DNA from: an uncultured Propionibacteriaceae bacterium
GTDB taxonomy: Bacteria > Actinomycetota > Actinomycetes > Propionibacteriales > Propionibacteriaceae
Direction: 5' to 3'
Assembly (NCBI GenBank): GCA_902805915.1
Contig: CADCUO010000043.1
Location: 1-40,352 of the forward strand
DNA: 40,352 nt
The stretch's first letter is position 1, and each line of letters begins with the position of its first letter. The position numbers and the translations under genes were made by a program. Under the pieces are notes generated by a model, which made no database searches, was not told the DNA's origin, and saw only the letters and a list, made by a program, of their open reading frames with translations. Below are positions 7,568 through 15,468 of the stretch, piece by piece.

Positions 7568-8327
7568 AGGCGGCAGCGACCTCGGACAGGGTGGTGGCGA
7601 AGGCTGCCGGATCGTGGGCCCGCCGGCCCAGAAACAGCCCGTCCAGGGCGTCTCTCAGCTCGCCGAAGACTCCGGGCCCCGCCGTACCGCCGTAGATCAG
7701 CCGCGCTCTGGGGTACGCGGCCAGCTGGTGCCGGATCGCGGCCGCTACTTCGGTGACGTGGCCGGCGGAGGCGGCCTGGTCCGCACCGATCGCCCACACC
7801 GGCTCGTACGCGACGAGCAGCGGAGCCTCCAGATCGCAGCCATCGAGCACGTTGCCGAGCTGGTCGCAGGCGTCCGCGACCGCCTGGCCGGTAGGCACCG
7901 GCGTCGTGTCGCCCAGTACGCCTTCGCCGACGCAGAGCAGCGGTGCGATGGCCTGATCGAGGCAGGCGGACACCTTCGCACGTACCAGGGCGGGTGTCTC
8001 CCCGAACAGGAAGCGGCGCTCGGCGTGACCGATCTCGGCGTACGCCACCCCGAGCTCCTGCAGCAGGGCTGCCGGCAGCTCACCGGTGTAGGCACCCGGA
8101 GGTCGGTCCGACACCAGCTGCGCTCCCACTTGAAAGCGGGACCGCCGGCCGGCGGCCACCGCGGCGGGCAGGAACGGGGCAGCGGGCAGGATCACGATGT
8201 CGACCTGGTCGCCGAACTCAGCGCACGACTCGGCGACGGCGTCGAGCCAGGCCATCGTCTGCGCCTGACCGAGGTAGGCCTTCAGCCCGACTGCGACCAC
8301 CCGACGACGAGCGGGCGGCTCAGCCAA
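7566..8327 (-). CDS. Triosephosphate isomerase paralogue (TpiA2 / L-erythrulose-1-phosphate isomerase-like)
   Basis: A TIM-barrel aldose-ketose isomerase of the TpiA family, about 253 residues. It keeps the catalytic lysine (VGLKAY, in place of the usual NWKMN), the histidine in AEIGHAERR, the glutamate in VAYEPVWAIG, and the phosphate-binding LIYGGT and GLFLGRRA. It is the last gene of the operon and overlaps the kinase gene. Tpi paralogues next to DAK-type kinases isomerise tetrulose phosphates (LerI, EryH) in known tetritol pathways, so the substrate here is probably L-erythrulose 1-phosphate or similar rather than triose phosphate. The start is uncertain: TTG at 8327 overlaps the kinase stop by 8 bases; GTG at 8300 is the alternative. 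Confidence 0.85.
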   Translation of the reverse strand: MAEPPARRRVVAVGLKAYLGQAQTMAWLDAVAESCAEFGDQVDIVILPAAPFLPAAVAAGRRSRFQVGAQLVSDRPPGAYTGELPAALLQELGVAYAEIGHAERRFLFGETPALVRAKVSACLDQAIAPLLCVGEGVLGDTTPVPTGQAVADACDQLGNVLDGCDLEAPLLVAYEPVWAIGADQAASAGHVTEVAAAIRHQLAAYPRARLIYGGTAGPGVFGELRDALDGLFLGRRAHDPAAFATTLSEVAAA

Positions 8328-10029
8328 GGTGTCGACCGACGACCGCCAACACCATCGCCAGCGAGACCGCGCCGGGGTCCTTGTGACCCTGGCTACGTTC
8401 GGCGAGCACCCGCGACCTGCCGATCCGTGGCAGCAGCTCCGCAGTGGCGTCGGCCTCCGCCCGTGCCACCTCGGCCGCGCTCGCCCACGCCGCCGGCAGC
8501 TCGTCACCGCGCTCGATACCTTGCGCCAGTGCGTCGGTGAACGGCACCAACGCATCGATCAGGGTCTTGTCGTGTCGCTTTGCCTTGCCGAAGCCCAGCA
8601 CCAGATCCTGCGCAGCGGTGACCGCAGCCAGCGCCTGCTCGGCTGAGGGGGCACCGGTGTCGTCCAAAGCCGCAGCGGCCTGGTGCAGGGCATTGCCCCA
8701 CAGGGCCCCCGAGGTACCGCCGGCCTTGTCGGCCCAGGCATCACCGGCGGCGGCCAGGGCTGTGGCCAGTCCGGCATCGGCGGCGGCGGCGGTCCGGGCG
8801 GCGGCGAGGGCGGCATCGCAACCGGTCGTCATCCCGCGACCGTGGTCGCCGTCACCGGCGATCGCGTCGAGGGCGCCGAGCTCGGACTCCTGCTCGTGCA
8901 GCATCGCAGCCACGTCCTCTAAACAGCGGACCAGGCGGGCGGCCAGCTCCCGACTCGCCGGGGTGGCGTCGGCCGCTGCAGCCGCGACCCCGGCCTGCTC
9001 ATTGCTGCGCTGGGCCCGGGGCTGCAGTTGCGGGGGAGTGCTCCGGTGGAATGCAGGTGTGTCGCAGGGCGCCGTCCACAGCTGCTCCAGCTCCTCGTCC
9101 AGCCAGGTCAGCGTCAACGACACTCCGGCCATGTCGAGGCTGGTGATCAGCTCCCCGACCTCCGGCCGGACAACGGTCAGCCCGGCCCCTTCCAGCAGCT
9201 GGCGGACGTCGTTCCAGAGCACGAAGAGCTCCTCGTACTTGGTCCCGCCCAGGCCGTTGAGCAGGGCGGTCACCCGACCGCTCGATCCGGCGGGTCGCTC
9301 CTCCAGCAGCCGGTCCACCAGCCGCCGGGCGAGGTCTGCTGCGGGTTCTAGCGGTACCTCGTCAACGCCTGGCTCGCCATGGACGCCGAGGCCGACTCCC
9401 ATCGCCCCGTCGGGCACGGTGAACAGCGGCTGGTCCGAACCGGGGAGGGTGCAGCCGGCGAAGGCGACACCGAAGGAGAAGGTCGCCGCGTTGGCCCGTT
9501 CGGCGACGGACACCACAGAGGCCAGGTCCAAGCCCAGCTCCGCCGCAGCACCGGCGATCTTGAAGACCATCAGGTCGCCGGCAACCCCTCGTCGCCGGCC
9601 GCGGTCGTCGGCGGCGGCGCTGGAGACATCATCGGTTACGGCGAGGCAGACCGCCTCGATGCCGTCGGCCCGTAGCCGTTCCTCAGCCAGGGAGAAGTTG
9701 AGGACGTCCCCGGCGTAGTTGCCGAACGACATCACCACCCCGGCGCCGTCCTCCACCGACCGCGCCACCGACAGGATCTGCTGGGTCGACGGCGAGGCGA
9801 AGACATTGCCGACCACGGCCCCGTCGGCGAGCCCTGGGCCCACCCACCCGGCGAACGCCGGGTAGTGGCCGCTGCCGCCGCCGATCACGACCGCGACCTT
9901 GTGTGGCCGGGAGACCCCGGTACGGATGACCCCGCCCTCAACCGGATGGAGGTAGTCACGGTAGACATCAACCATGCCGGCCACGGCTTCGGTGGTGAAG
10001 TCGGAGGAGCGGTTGAGCACGCGGGTCAT
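8320..10029 (-). CDS. Dihydroxyacetone kinase family protein, fused DhaK-DhaL (candidate tetrulose kinase)
   Basis: ATP-dependent ketose kinase of 569 residues. The N-terminal DhaK domain has GGGSGHYP (residues 50-57) and GVHGEPG with the histidine (about 217) that binds the substrate carbonyl covalently. The C-terminal DhaL domain, from about residue 355, has AGDGDHGRGM (about 393-402), which coordinates ATP-Mg, and GGTSGALWG. A linker rich in Ala and Gln joins them. This fused ATP-using form is shared by glycerone kinases and by the tetrulose kinases LerK and DerK. The operon partner, a Tpi paralogue, favours a tetrulose such as L-erythrulose as substrate. Its ATG overlaps the upstream dehydrogenase stop (ATGA). 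Confidence 0.9.
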   Translation of the reverse strand: MTRVLNRSSDFTTEAVAGMVDVYRDYLHPVEGGVIRTGVSRPHKVAVVIGGGSGHYPAFAGWVGPGLADGAVVGNVFASPSTQQILSVARSVEDGAGVVMSFGNYAGDVLNFSLAEERLRADGIEAVCLAVTDDVSSAAADDRGRRRGVAGDLMVFKIAGAAAELGLDLASVVSVAERANAATFSFGVAFAGCTLPGSDQPLFTVPDGAMGVGLGVHGEPGVDEVPLEPAADLARRLVDRLLEERPAGSSGRVTALLNGLGGTKYEELFVLWNDVRQLLEGAGLTVVRPEVGELITSLDMAGVSLTLTWLDEELEQLWTAPCDTPAFHRSTPPQLQPRAQRSNEQAGVAAAAADATPASRELAARLVRCLEDVAAMLHEQESELGALDAIAGDGDHGRGMTTGCDAALAAARTAAAADAGLATALAAAGDAWADKAGGTSGALWGNALHQAAAALDDTGAPSAEQALAAVTAAQDLVLGFGKAKRHDKTLIDALVPFTDALAQGIERGDELPAAWASAAEVARAEADATAELLPRIGRSRVLAERSQGHKDPGAVSLAMVLAVVGRHLG

Positions 10030-11168
10030 GAGTGGTCTCCCTCGGTCCCTACTGCACTGTCGGTCGTTGCTGGGGTGTCGGCCGTCGCTGCAGTGTCGGC
10101 CGTCGCTGCACTGTCGGTCGTTGCTGGGGTGGCGGTCGTCGCTGGGCTACCGGTCGGCGGTGCATTGCCGGTCGTCGCGGGGCTGTCGGTCCGCGGCGGC
10201 GACGTCGGCCAGATACCGGACGGCCCGAGCTCGCGCATCAGCTGGGCGAACTTGCTGTACGCCAGGCTGCGGTAGGCGACGATCCGCTCGATCTCCTCCG
10301 GCGTGTGCTCCCCGGTGAAGCCGGCGCCGCTCTTGAACCCCAACCGGCCGGCCTCCACCTGCTCGGCCAGCATCGCGGGGGTGGCGAACCGTTCCCCGAA
10401 GGCGTCCTCGAAGGTGGTGAAGCAGTTGCGATACACGTCCAGCCCCGCCATGTCAGCAATCGCGAACGGGCCGAAGAAGCCCAGCCGAAACCCGAAGGTG
10501 GTGCTGACGATGGTGTCCACGTCCCGGGGTGTGGCGATGCCCTCCTCCACGATGGCGGTGGCCTCCTTCAGCAGCGCGTACTGCAGCCGGTTCAGCACGA
10601 AGCCGGGAGTGTCGGCGACCTCGGCACCGAAGTGGTGAGCCCGCTCCAGCAGCTCCTTCACCGGAGCCACCAACGAGGTGTCGGTGTGCTCACCGGCCAC
10701 GATCTCCACCCCCGGGATGAACGGCGCCGGGTTCGACCAGTGCACGATCAGGAACCGCTCCGGGCGCTGCACCGCCGTGCAGAGGACGTGCACCGGGATG
10801 GTCGAGGTGTTGCTGCCGATCACCGTGTCCGGCCGGGCTGCAGCCGAGATCTCGGCCAGCACGGCGTGCTTCACCGCGACGTCCTCGAAGACGGCCTCCT
10901 CCACGAAGTCGACGTCGGCCACTGCTGCAGCGATCGAGTCCGCTACAGACAGGTGCGCCGCCAGCTGCTCAGTCGAACCTGGCGGAACCAGCCCCTGGTC
11001 CTGCAACGTCTGGGTCTCGGCTATCAGCCGGTCGAAGGCGCGGGCCGTGATCGCCGGGTCACGGTCTGCCATGACCACGTCGACGCCGTTGATCGCTAGC
11101 GACTGTGCAATGCCTCCTCCCATGTACCCGGCTCCGACGACGGCGACATTCTTGATCATGATGCTCAT
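10026..11168 (-). CDS. 3-hydroxyacyl-CoA dehydrogenase-like enzyme with repetitive C-terminal tail
   Basis: NAD-dependent dehydrogenase, 380 residues. The N-terminal 3HCDH domain has VGAGYMGGGIAQS (11-23), GSNTSTIP (118-125) and HWSNPAPF with the catalytic histidine (143); the C-terminal domain carries TPGFVLNRLQ. The family includes L-gulonate 3-dehydrogenase, which oxidises C3 of a sugar acid. In a sugar operon with no acyl-CoA genes that is the likelier role, giving a 3-keto acid ready for decarboxylation. The last 54 residues (from 327) are a low-complexity Pro/Ala/Thr/Asp/Ser tail made by an 18-bp DNA repeat. ATG 11168 lies only 3 bases after AAGGAG; ATG 11159, 12 bases after it, is a real alternative. 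Confidence 0.88.
   Translation of the reverse strand: MSIMIKNVAVVGAGYMGGGIAQSLAINGVDVVMADRDPAITARAFDRLIAETQTLQDQGLVPPGSTEQLAAHLSVADSIAAAVADVDFVEEAVFEDVAVKHAVLAEISAAARPDTVIGSNTSTIPVHVLCTAVQRPERFLIVHWSNPAPFIPGVEIVAGEHTDTSLVAPVKELLERAHHFGAEVADTPGFVLNRLQYALLKEATAIVEEGIATPRDVDTIVSTTFGFRLGFFGPFAIADMAGLDVYRNCFTTFEDAFGERFATPAMLAEQVEAGRLGFKSGAGFTGEHTPEEIERIVAYRSLAYSKFAQLMRELGPSGIWPTSPPRTDSPATTGNAPPTGSPATTATPATTDSAATADTAATADTPATTDSAVGTEGDHS
10057..10200. repeat. Eight 18-bp tandem repeats in the dehydrogenase 3' end
   Basis: Eight consecutive 18-bp units, based on CTGTCGGTCGTTGCTGGG, run from 10057 to 10200. Units 1 and 4 are identical, as are units 2 and 3; the others are degenerate. On the coding strand they give hexapeptides of the form [PA]-A-T-[TA]-D-[ST]. 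Because units are multiples of three, copy changes keep the gene in frame and only alter tail length. Confidence 0.9.
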
Positions 11169-11177
11169 GGTCTCCTT

Positions 11178-11207
11178 CGACTGCGACTGCGACTGCGACT
11201 GCGACTG
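11178..11207. repeat. Hexanucleotide microsatellite (CGACTG)5
   Basis: Five perfect copies of CGACTG (CAGTCG on the coding strand) sit directly upstream of the AAGGAG ribosome site (11172-11177) of the 3HCDH-like gene, in the 74-bp gap after the TIM-barrel gene. Pure six-base repeats of this length are unusual in such a compact operon. Confidence 0.92.
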
Positions 11208-11242
11208 GGATCGGACGGCCGGCTTGGGTGAGGCAGCGGGCC

Positions 11243-12190
11243 TCAAGACCTGCGAGGACTCCGCCCCGGCAGGATCCGACGAAGATACTCCCGGTTCGTG
11301 GCGCTCACGCTGAGGCCGTCACCACCGTAGTGCTCGCACAGGAAGGTGCCGTCGAAGCCCGCCGCTATGGCAAGTCGTACCGCCATCCGGTAGTTGATCA
11401 CTCCCAGCTCCATCGGAGCCGGCGCGGTCACGATGGTGCCGGTGGTGGCGTCCTCGGTGCGGAAGTAGTTCTTGACGTGCCAGTAGCGGGCGTGCGGGAC
11501 TGTCTTCTCGATCATGGCCTGCCAGTGCTCGACCGGTCGGTGCAGCCGCTGCAGGTTGCCGATGTCGGGGTTCAACCAGACGTGCGCCGAGCCGATGTCA
11601 TGCAGGAAGCGAACCGAGGAGTCGGCGGTGCCGAGATAGGTGTCCTCATACATCTCCAAGGAGATATGCACTCCCACCTGCTCGGCATGCGCCGCCAGGT
11701 CCTGGAACCGGCTGACAGCCAGCTGCCAGCTCTCCGGGTCCGGAGAGTCGACGTGCCCGGCCGCCGTCCAAAACCACAGCGCCTGCTTCTGTGCCTCAGT
11801 CAGTGCCTGGAACAGCCCGAACGACACGTCAGCCACACCCAACCGTGCCGCGGTGTCGATCACCCGGTGGGCGTAGGCCAGGTACTCCAGGCCGTGCTCG
11901 CGGTCGATCACGCTGCGGCGAGCGGTGGAGATACCGCCCAGGGTGAGGCCCACCTCACTCAGCAGCTGCTGGAACTCGGTCTGCCTCGCCTCGTCCAGAT
12001 CGGCCACCCGGATCCAGGAGTCGGTCGGGTCCAGGTAGTCAAAGCCCGCGTCGGCCACCTGCTGCAACGTATCGAGCCACGTCTCCACGGGCTGATCGTG
12101 GACGGCGCTGCCATCCGGCAGTGTCCCCGGAAAGTTGATCATCGCCGCGGCGATCGGCCAGTGCGGTGCTGCGGTGGAGGTGTCGCTCAC
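11243..12190 (-). CDS. Xylose-isomerase-like TIM-barrel protein (sugar isomerase/epimerase or 3-keto acid decarboxylase)
   Basis: A 315-residue AP-endonuclease-2/xylose-isomerase-like barrel. The likely metal ligands are visible at strand ends: E179 (SLEMYED), D209 (LNPDIGN), H238 (YWHVKNY) and E286 (FLCEHYGGDG). Members act as sugar isomerases, epimerases, dehydratases or, as for the 3-oxo-isoapionate decarboxylase OiaC (my recollection), decarboxylases of keto sugar acids. Lying between the SDR and 3HCDH-like dehydrogenases and ahead of a ketose kinase, a decarboxylase or isomerase producing the kinase substrate is the most economical role. No signal peptide, so cytosolic. Exact reaction unknown. 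Confidence 0.82.
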   Translation of the reverse strand: MSDTSTAAPHWPIAAAMINFPGTLPDGSAVHDQPVETWLDTLQQVADAGFDYLDPTDSWIRVADLDEARQTEFQQLLSEVGLTLGGISTARRSVIDREHGLEYLAYAHRVIDTAARLGVADVSFGLFQALTEAQKQALWFWTAAGHVDSPDPESWQLAVSRFQDLAAHAEQVGVHISLEMYEDTYLGTADSSVRFLHDIGSAHVWLNPDIGNLQRLHRPVEHWQAMIEKTVPHARYWHVKNYFRTEDATTGTIVTAPAPMELGVINYRMAVRLAIAAGFDGTFLCEHYGGDGLSVSATNREYLRRILPGRSPRRS

Positions 12191-12277
12191 GGAGCCATCC
12201 TTGTACGTCGTTGTCGGCCCCGGAGTGTCGGGGGTCCGTTGGCTGCTGCGGATATTGGATCTGGTGCGGGAGCGGGT

Positions 12278-13045
12278 CTAGTGCATGTACAGGCCGCCAT
12301 CGACATTGAGGGTCTGTCCCGAGATGTACCCGGCCTCCTCGGCAATCAAGAAGCTGATCGCCGAGGCGATGTCATGGGTGGTGCCCAGCCGGTTCACCAC
12401 GAGATCCTCGACGAGCTCGGCCTTGCGTTCCTCGGTCAAGGTGCCGCCCATGATGTCGGTGTCGATCGGACCGGGGGAGATGGCGTTAACGGTGATGTTG
12501 TACGGCCCCAGCTCTCGGGCGAGCGACCGGGTCAGGCCGATCACTCCGGCCTTGGCCACCGAGTACGGGGTCTTGCTGAACGTACCGCCGCCGCGCTGGG
12601 CCGACACCGAGGAGATGCTGACGATCCGGCCCACCTCGTACTGCACCATGGTCTCCGCCACACGACGCGTGACGTAGTGCACGCCGTTGAGGTTGACGTT
12701 GATCACCCGGTGCCATTCGTCGGACGTCAGCTCCAGATAGGGCACCGGCGAGCTGACTCCGGCGATGTTGGCCAGCGCGACGATCTGCGGCAGGCTCGCC
12801 TCGATCTGGTCGATGGCGGCCCGGACCTGTTGCTCGTCGGCGACATCGGTCGCCACGCCGAAGGCTTTCACCCCGTGCTTGGCTGTGACCTCGTTGGCGA
12901 GCTCATCGCAGGCGGACTGATCAAGATCAATGATGCCGAGGTGCCAGCCCTGACTCGCCAGCAGGTCCACCGTCGCCCGGCCGATGCCACGGGGCGAAGT
13001 GGCACCGGTCACTATCGCGGTTCGTTCTTGCGGTAATGCGTTCAT
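12278..13045 (-). CDS. Short-chain dehydrogenase/reductase (SDR)
   Basis: Classical SDR of 255 residues: NAD(P)-binding TGATSPRGIGR (13-23), D70 in ATDVAD, NIAG (93-96), catalytic Ser near 146-148, Tyr161 and Lys165 (YSVAK), and a C-terminal GQTLNVDGG. An acidic residue ends strand beta-2 (GIIDLD), which favours NAD over NADP. It is the first catabolic enzyme gene after the binding protein in the operon, with GGAGGA before its ATG, and probably oxidises the released sugar or a polyol derived from it. Substrate is not evident. Confidence 0.9.
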   Translation of the reverse strand: MNALPQERTAIVTGATSPRGIGRATVDLLASQGWHLGIIDLDQSACDELANEVTAKHGVKAFGVATDVADEQQVRAAIDQIEASLPQIVALANIAGVSSPVPYLELTSDEWHRVINVNLNGVHYVTRRVAETMVQYEVGRIVSISSVSAQRGGGTFSKTPYSVAKAGVIGLTRSLARELGPYNITVNAISPGPIDTDIMGGTLTEERKAELVEDLVVNRLGTTHDIASAISFLIAEEAGYISGQTLNVDGGLYMH

Positions 13046-13091
13046 TCAGAGGATCCTCCGGCTGGTTGGGGAGTGAGGTCATCGAGTCCGG

Positions 13092-14540
13092 CTACTTGCC
13101 GTAGGTGTAGTCCGCGCCCGGCTTCCAGTCCTTGAAGGCGTAGTCGTCCGGCGACACGTCTGCGCCCGATGACTTCGCGGCGGTGATCGCCTGCTCACGG
13201 TCCGCCTCGAAGGCATCGCTGAGCTTCTTCAGCGCTCCTCTGAGGTCAGTGATGTTGCCGCCGAGGTAGCCCTGCATGACCTGGCCCAGGTGCGGAGTGA
13301 TCGGCTTGCGTTGTGCGTCCACCGCCGAGATGTCGGGGTTGCGCACGATCGCCTGCGGAGCCTGGAAGACCTGCTGCTTGAACAGGTTGATGATCTTCTT
13401 GTAAGGCTCGATGACATCCGCGCTGTCGACGACGTCGAGGTCCACCGGCGGCTGGTCCATTGCCGCAGTCATCGACTTCTGGTACTCCTCCGTGGTGAAC
13501 GACTCAATGATCTTGGTCGCGTTCTCAGGATCTTTGCTGGAGCCGGAGACGAAGAACGACGGGGCGCCGAGCCCTCGGTAGGTCGCGACCTTCGCCCCAG
13601 CCTCAGCCGTCAGTATCTGGCCGCCGCCGATCTTCGGCAGGATGTCGGGTTGCAGCACTCGGGAGCCGCCCGGAAGCCATGGACCGTCGATGAAGAAGGC
13701 GACACCGCCGGACGCAAACCGGGTACGCGCATTCACCACGCTGAAGTTGTTGGTGCCCGGCAGCATCATTCCGGAGTCGTAGAGCTCCTTCCAGAACTCG
13801 ATGCCGTTCACGTACGCATCGTGGTGATACTGGTACTCACCGGTGGTGAAGTTCAGTCCTTGGTAGCCGGGGAAACCGCCGGTCTGCGCCATGTCGTCCA
13901 TCTCGTCGCGTACCCGGCCGCCGTCGGCACCGAGCGCCAGCGTCATCGGAGCAATGCCGGCTCCCTTCAGCTTCTGACAGGCCTCGCGGAAGGCGTCGTA
14001 GGTGGCCGGCGGAGCGTTCGGATCCAGCCCTGCCTTGGTGAAATGGTCGGTGTTGAACCAGGTCACGGCGGTGTACTGGCGGAAGCTGAACAGCGGCAGA
14101 CCGTAGAGCTTGCCGTCGATGTTGGTGATGCCCTCTGTGTTGAGGCCCTCGGGGAGGGCGTCCAGGATCTCCTTGGAGAGGTCCAGCTCGTGGACCCACT
14201 TATCCTTCACCAGCGCCCCGAGCGGGATGCCGACGACGTTGGAGTAGATGTCAGGCAGCGCCTTGGCCTGGTTCGCCAACTGCAGGGCCTCGGGGGCCTT
14301 GGATGCCTCGTAGTAGCTGTAGGTGACCTTGGTGCCGAGCGACTCAGACTGTTTGGCCGCCCACTCGGCGTGGAACTTCTGGAAGGAGCTGAAATGGTCC
14401 CACCACTGCAGCCCGGCGCCATCGCCCCCTCCCGAACCCGAGCCGCTGCCCTGGTCATCCGAACCACAGGCAGCTAAGGCGGCTGCCATTGCGAGGGCCG
14501 AGGACCCCTGCAAGAAACGGCGTCGCGTCATTGCGGACAT
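13092..14540 (-). CDS. ABC sugar-binding lipoprotein
   Basis: Extracytoplasmic solute-binding protein of the family-1 (MalE-like) type, 482 residues. The N terminus has a twin-arginine-like RRRFLQGSS followed by a lipobox (ALAAC, lipid-modified Cys25) and a Gly/Ser linker, so it is exported, perhaps by Tat, and tethered to the membrane. The mature part contains the usual GVAFFIDGPWLPGG segment near the hinge. It delivers the substrate to the two permeases encoded just upstream. Size and family point to an oligosaccharide or glycoside rather than a free monosaccharide, in line with the cytosolic GH39 enzyme. Confidence 0.92.
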   Translation of the reverse strand: MSAMTRRRFLQGSSALAMAAALAACGSDDQGSGSGSGGGDGAGLQWWDHFSSFQKFHAEWAAKQSESLGTKVTYSYYEASKAPEALQLANQAKALPDIYSNVVGIPLGALVKDKWVHELDLSKEILDALPEGLNTEGITNIDGKLYGLPLFSFRQYTAVTWFNTDHFTKAGLDPNAPPATYDAFREACQKLKGAGIAPMTLALGADGGRVRDEMDDMAQTGGFPGYQGLNFTTGEYQYHHDAYVNGIEFWKELYDSGMMLPGTNNFSVVNARTRFASGGVAFFIDGPWLPGGSRVLQPDILPKIGGGQILTAEAGAKVATYRGLGAPSFFVSGSSKDPENATKIIESFTTEEYQKSMTAAMDQPPVDLDVVDSADVIEPYKKIINLFKQQVFQAPQAIVRNPDISAVDAQRKPITPHLGQVMQGYLGGNITDLRGALKKLSDAFEADREQAITAAKSSGADVSPDDYAFKDWKPGADYTYGK

Positions 14541-14586
14541 GAGACTTTCCTTTCGTTGAGAGCGACCTTGCTCTGGTCACGCCGGG

Positions 14587-15468
14587 TCATGATTTGACTG
14601 CTCCGGCGATTCCTTCGACGAAGTACCGCTGTAGGAAGAAGAAGAGAACTACGACAGGGATGATCGAGATAACGCCGGCGGCGGCCATTCCGGTCCAGTC
14701 GACCGCGTTCTCACCGACGAAGGCCTGCATGCCCACGCTCAGGGTCCGAAGCTCTGGGCGGCTGAAGGAGAACACCAGCGGCAGGAAGAACGCGTTCCAC
14801 GTTGCGAGGAACGTGAGCAGGGCGACAGTGGCGGTTACCGGCATCGCCAGCGGCAACATGATGGAGAAAAAGATGCGCAGGAAGCCGGCGCCGTCCACAA
14901 CGGCGGCCTCCTCGAGCTCCTTCGGCATCTGGCGGAAGTATCCGGCGTAGATCAGGATGGCCGACACGTTGGCTGCGCCGCTCAACGCCAAGATCATCCC
15001 CGTCAATGAGTCGATCACACCCAGTTGCAGGGAAACCTGGACAATCGGGATGATGGTGTAGCCGGTCGGCACGAACAGCGTCGCGATCAGGACGCCCATG
15101 AAGATCTTGGATCCCGGAAAGCTGTAGCGGCCCAGCACGTACCCGGCGCAGGCGCAGCGCACTGTGACGATGAAGACCGTCCACAAGGTGACGATCACGG
15201 TGTTGACGAGGTACCGGCCAAACCTCGCGTCCTCCCAGGCCCGGACATAGTTCTCGAACGCGAAACGACTCGGTATCAGCTCCAGGCCCGCGGCGAAGAC
15301 CTCCATATTGTCCTTGAGCGAGGCCGAGACCATCCAGACGAACGGATAGACCCAGGTGATCGCCAGCACGACGAGGAAGGCGACGGCGATCCACCACGGC
15401 ACCCGTCGCAGGATCCGCTGCCAACGTGGCGCCCGCAGTGGTCGGACGGCTGGTGATGAGGCACTCAT
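14587..15468 (-). CDS. ABC sugar transporter permease, MalG/MsmG type
   Basis: Inner-membrane permease of 293 residues with about six helices, beginning after an arginine-rich N terminus (WWIAVAFLVVLAITWVYPFVWM). The cytoplasmic EAA loop, which docks the ATPase, reads ELEEAAVVDGAGFLRIFFSI. It pairs with the larger permease upstream, whose stop overlaps its start by four bases. No ATPase gene is in the operon, so a shared MsmK/UgpC-type subunit encoded elsewhere must drive transport. Confidence 0.92.
   Translation of the reverse strand: MSASSPAVRPLRAPRWQRILRRVPWWIAVAFLVVLAITWVYPFVWMVSASLKDNMEVFAAGLELIPSRFAFENYVRAWEDARFGRYLVNTVIVTLWTVFIVTVRCACAGYVLGRYSFPGSKIFMGVLIATLFVPTGYTIIPIVQVSLQLGVIDSLTGMILALSGAANVSAILIYAGYFRQMPKELEEAAVVDGAGFLRIFFSIMLPLAMPVTATVALLTFLATWNAFFLPLVFSFSRPELRTLSVGMQAFVGENAVDWTGMAAAGVISIIPVVVLFFFLQRYFVEGIAGAVKS

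Noticed and set aside
10057..10200. CRISPR-like array
   Set aside because: Units are contiguous 18-mers without spacers and lie in frame within a coding gene.
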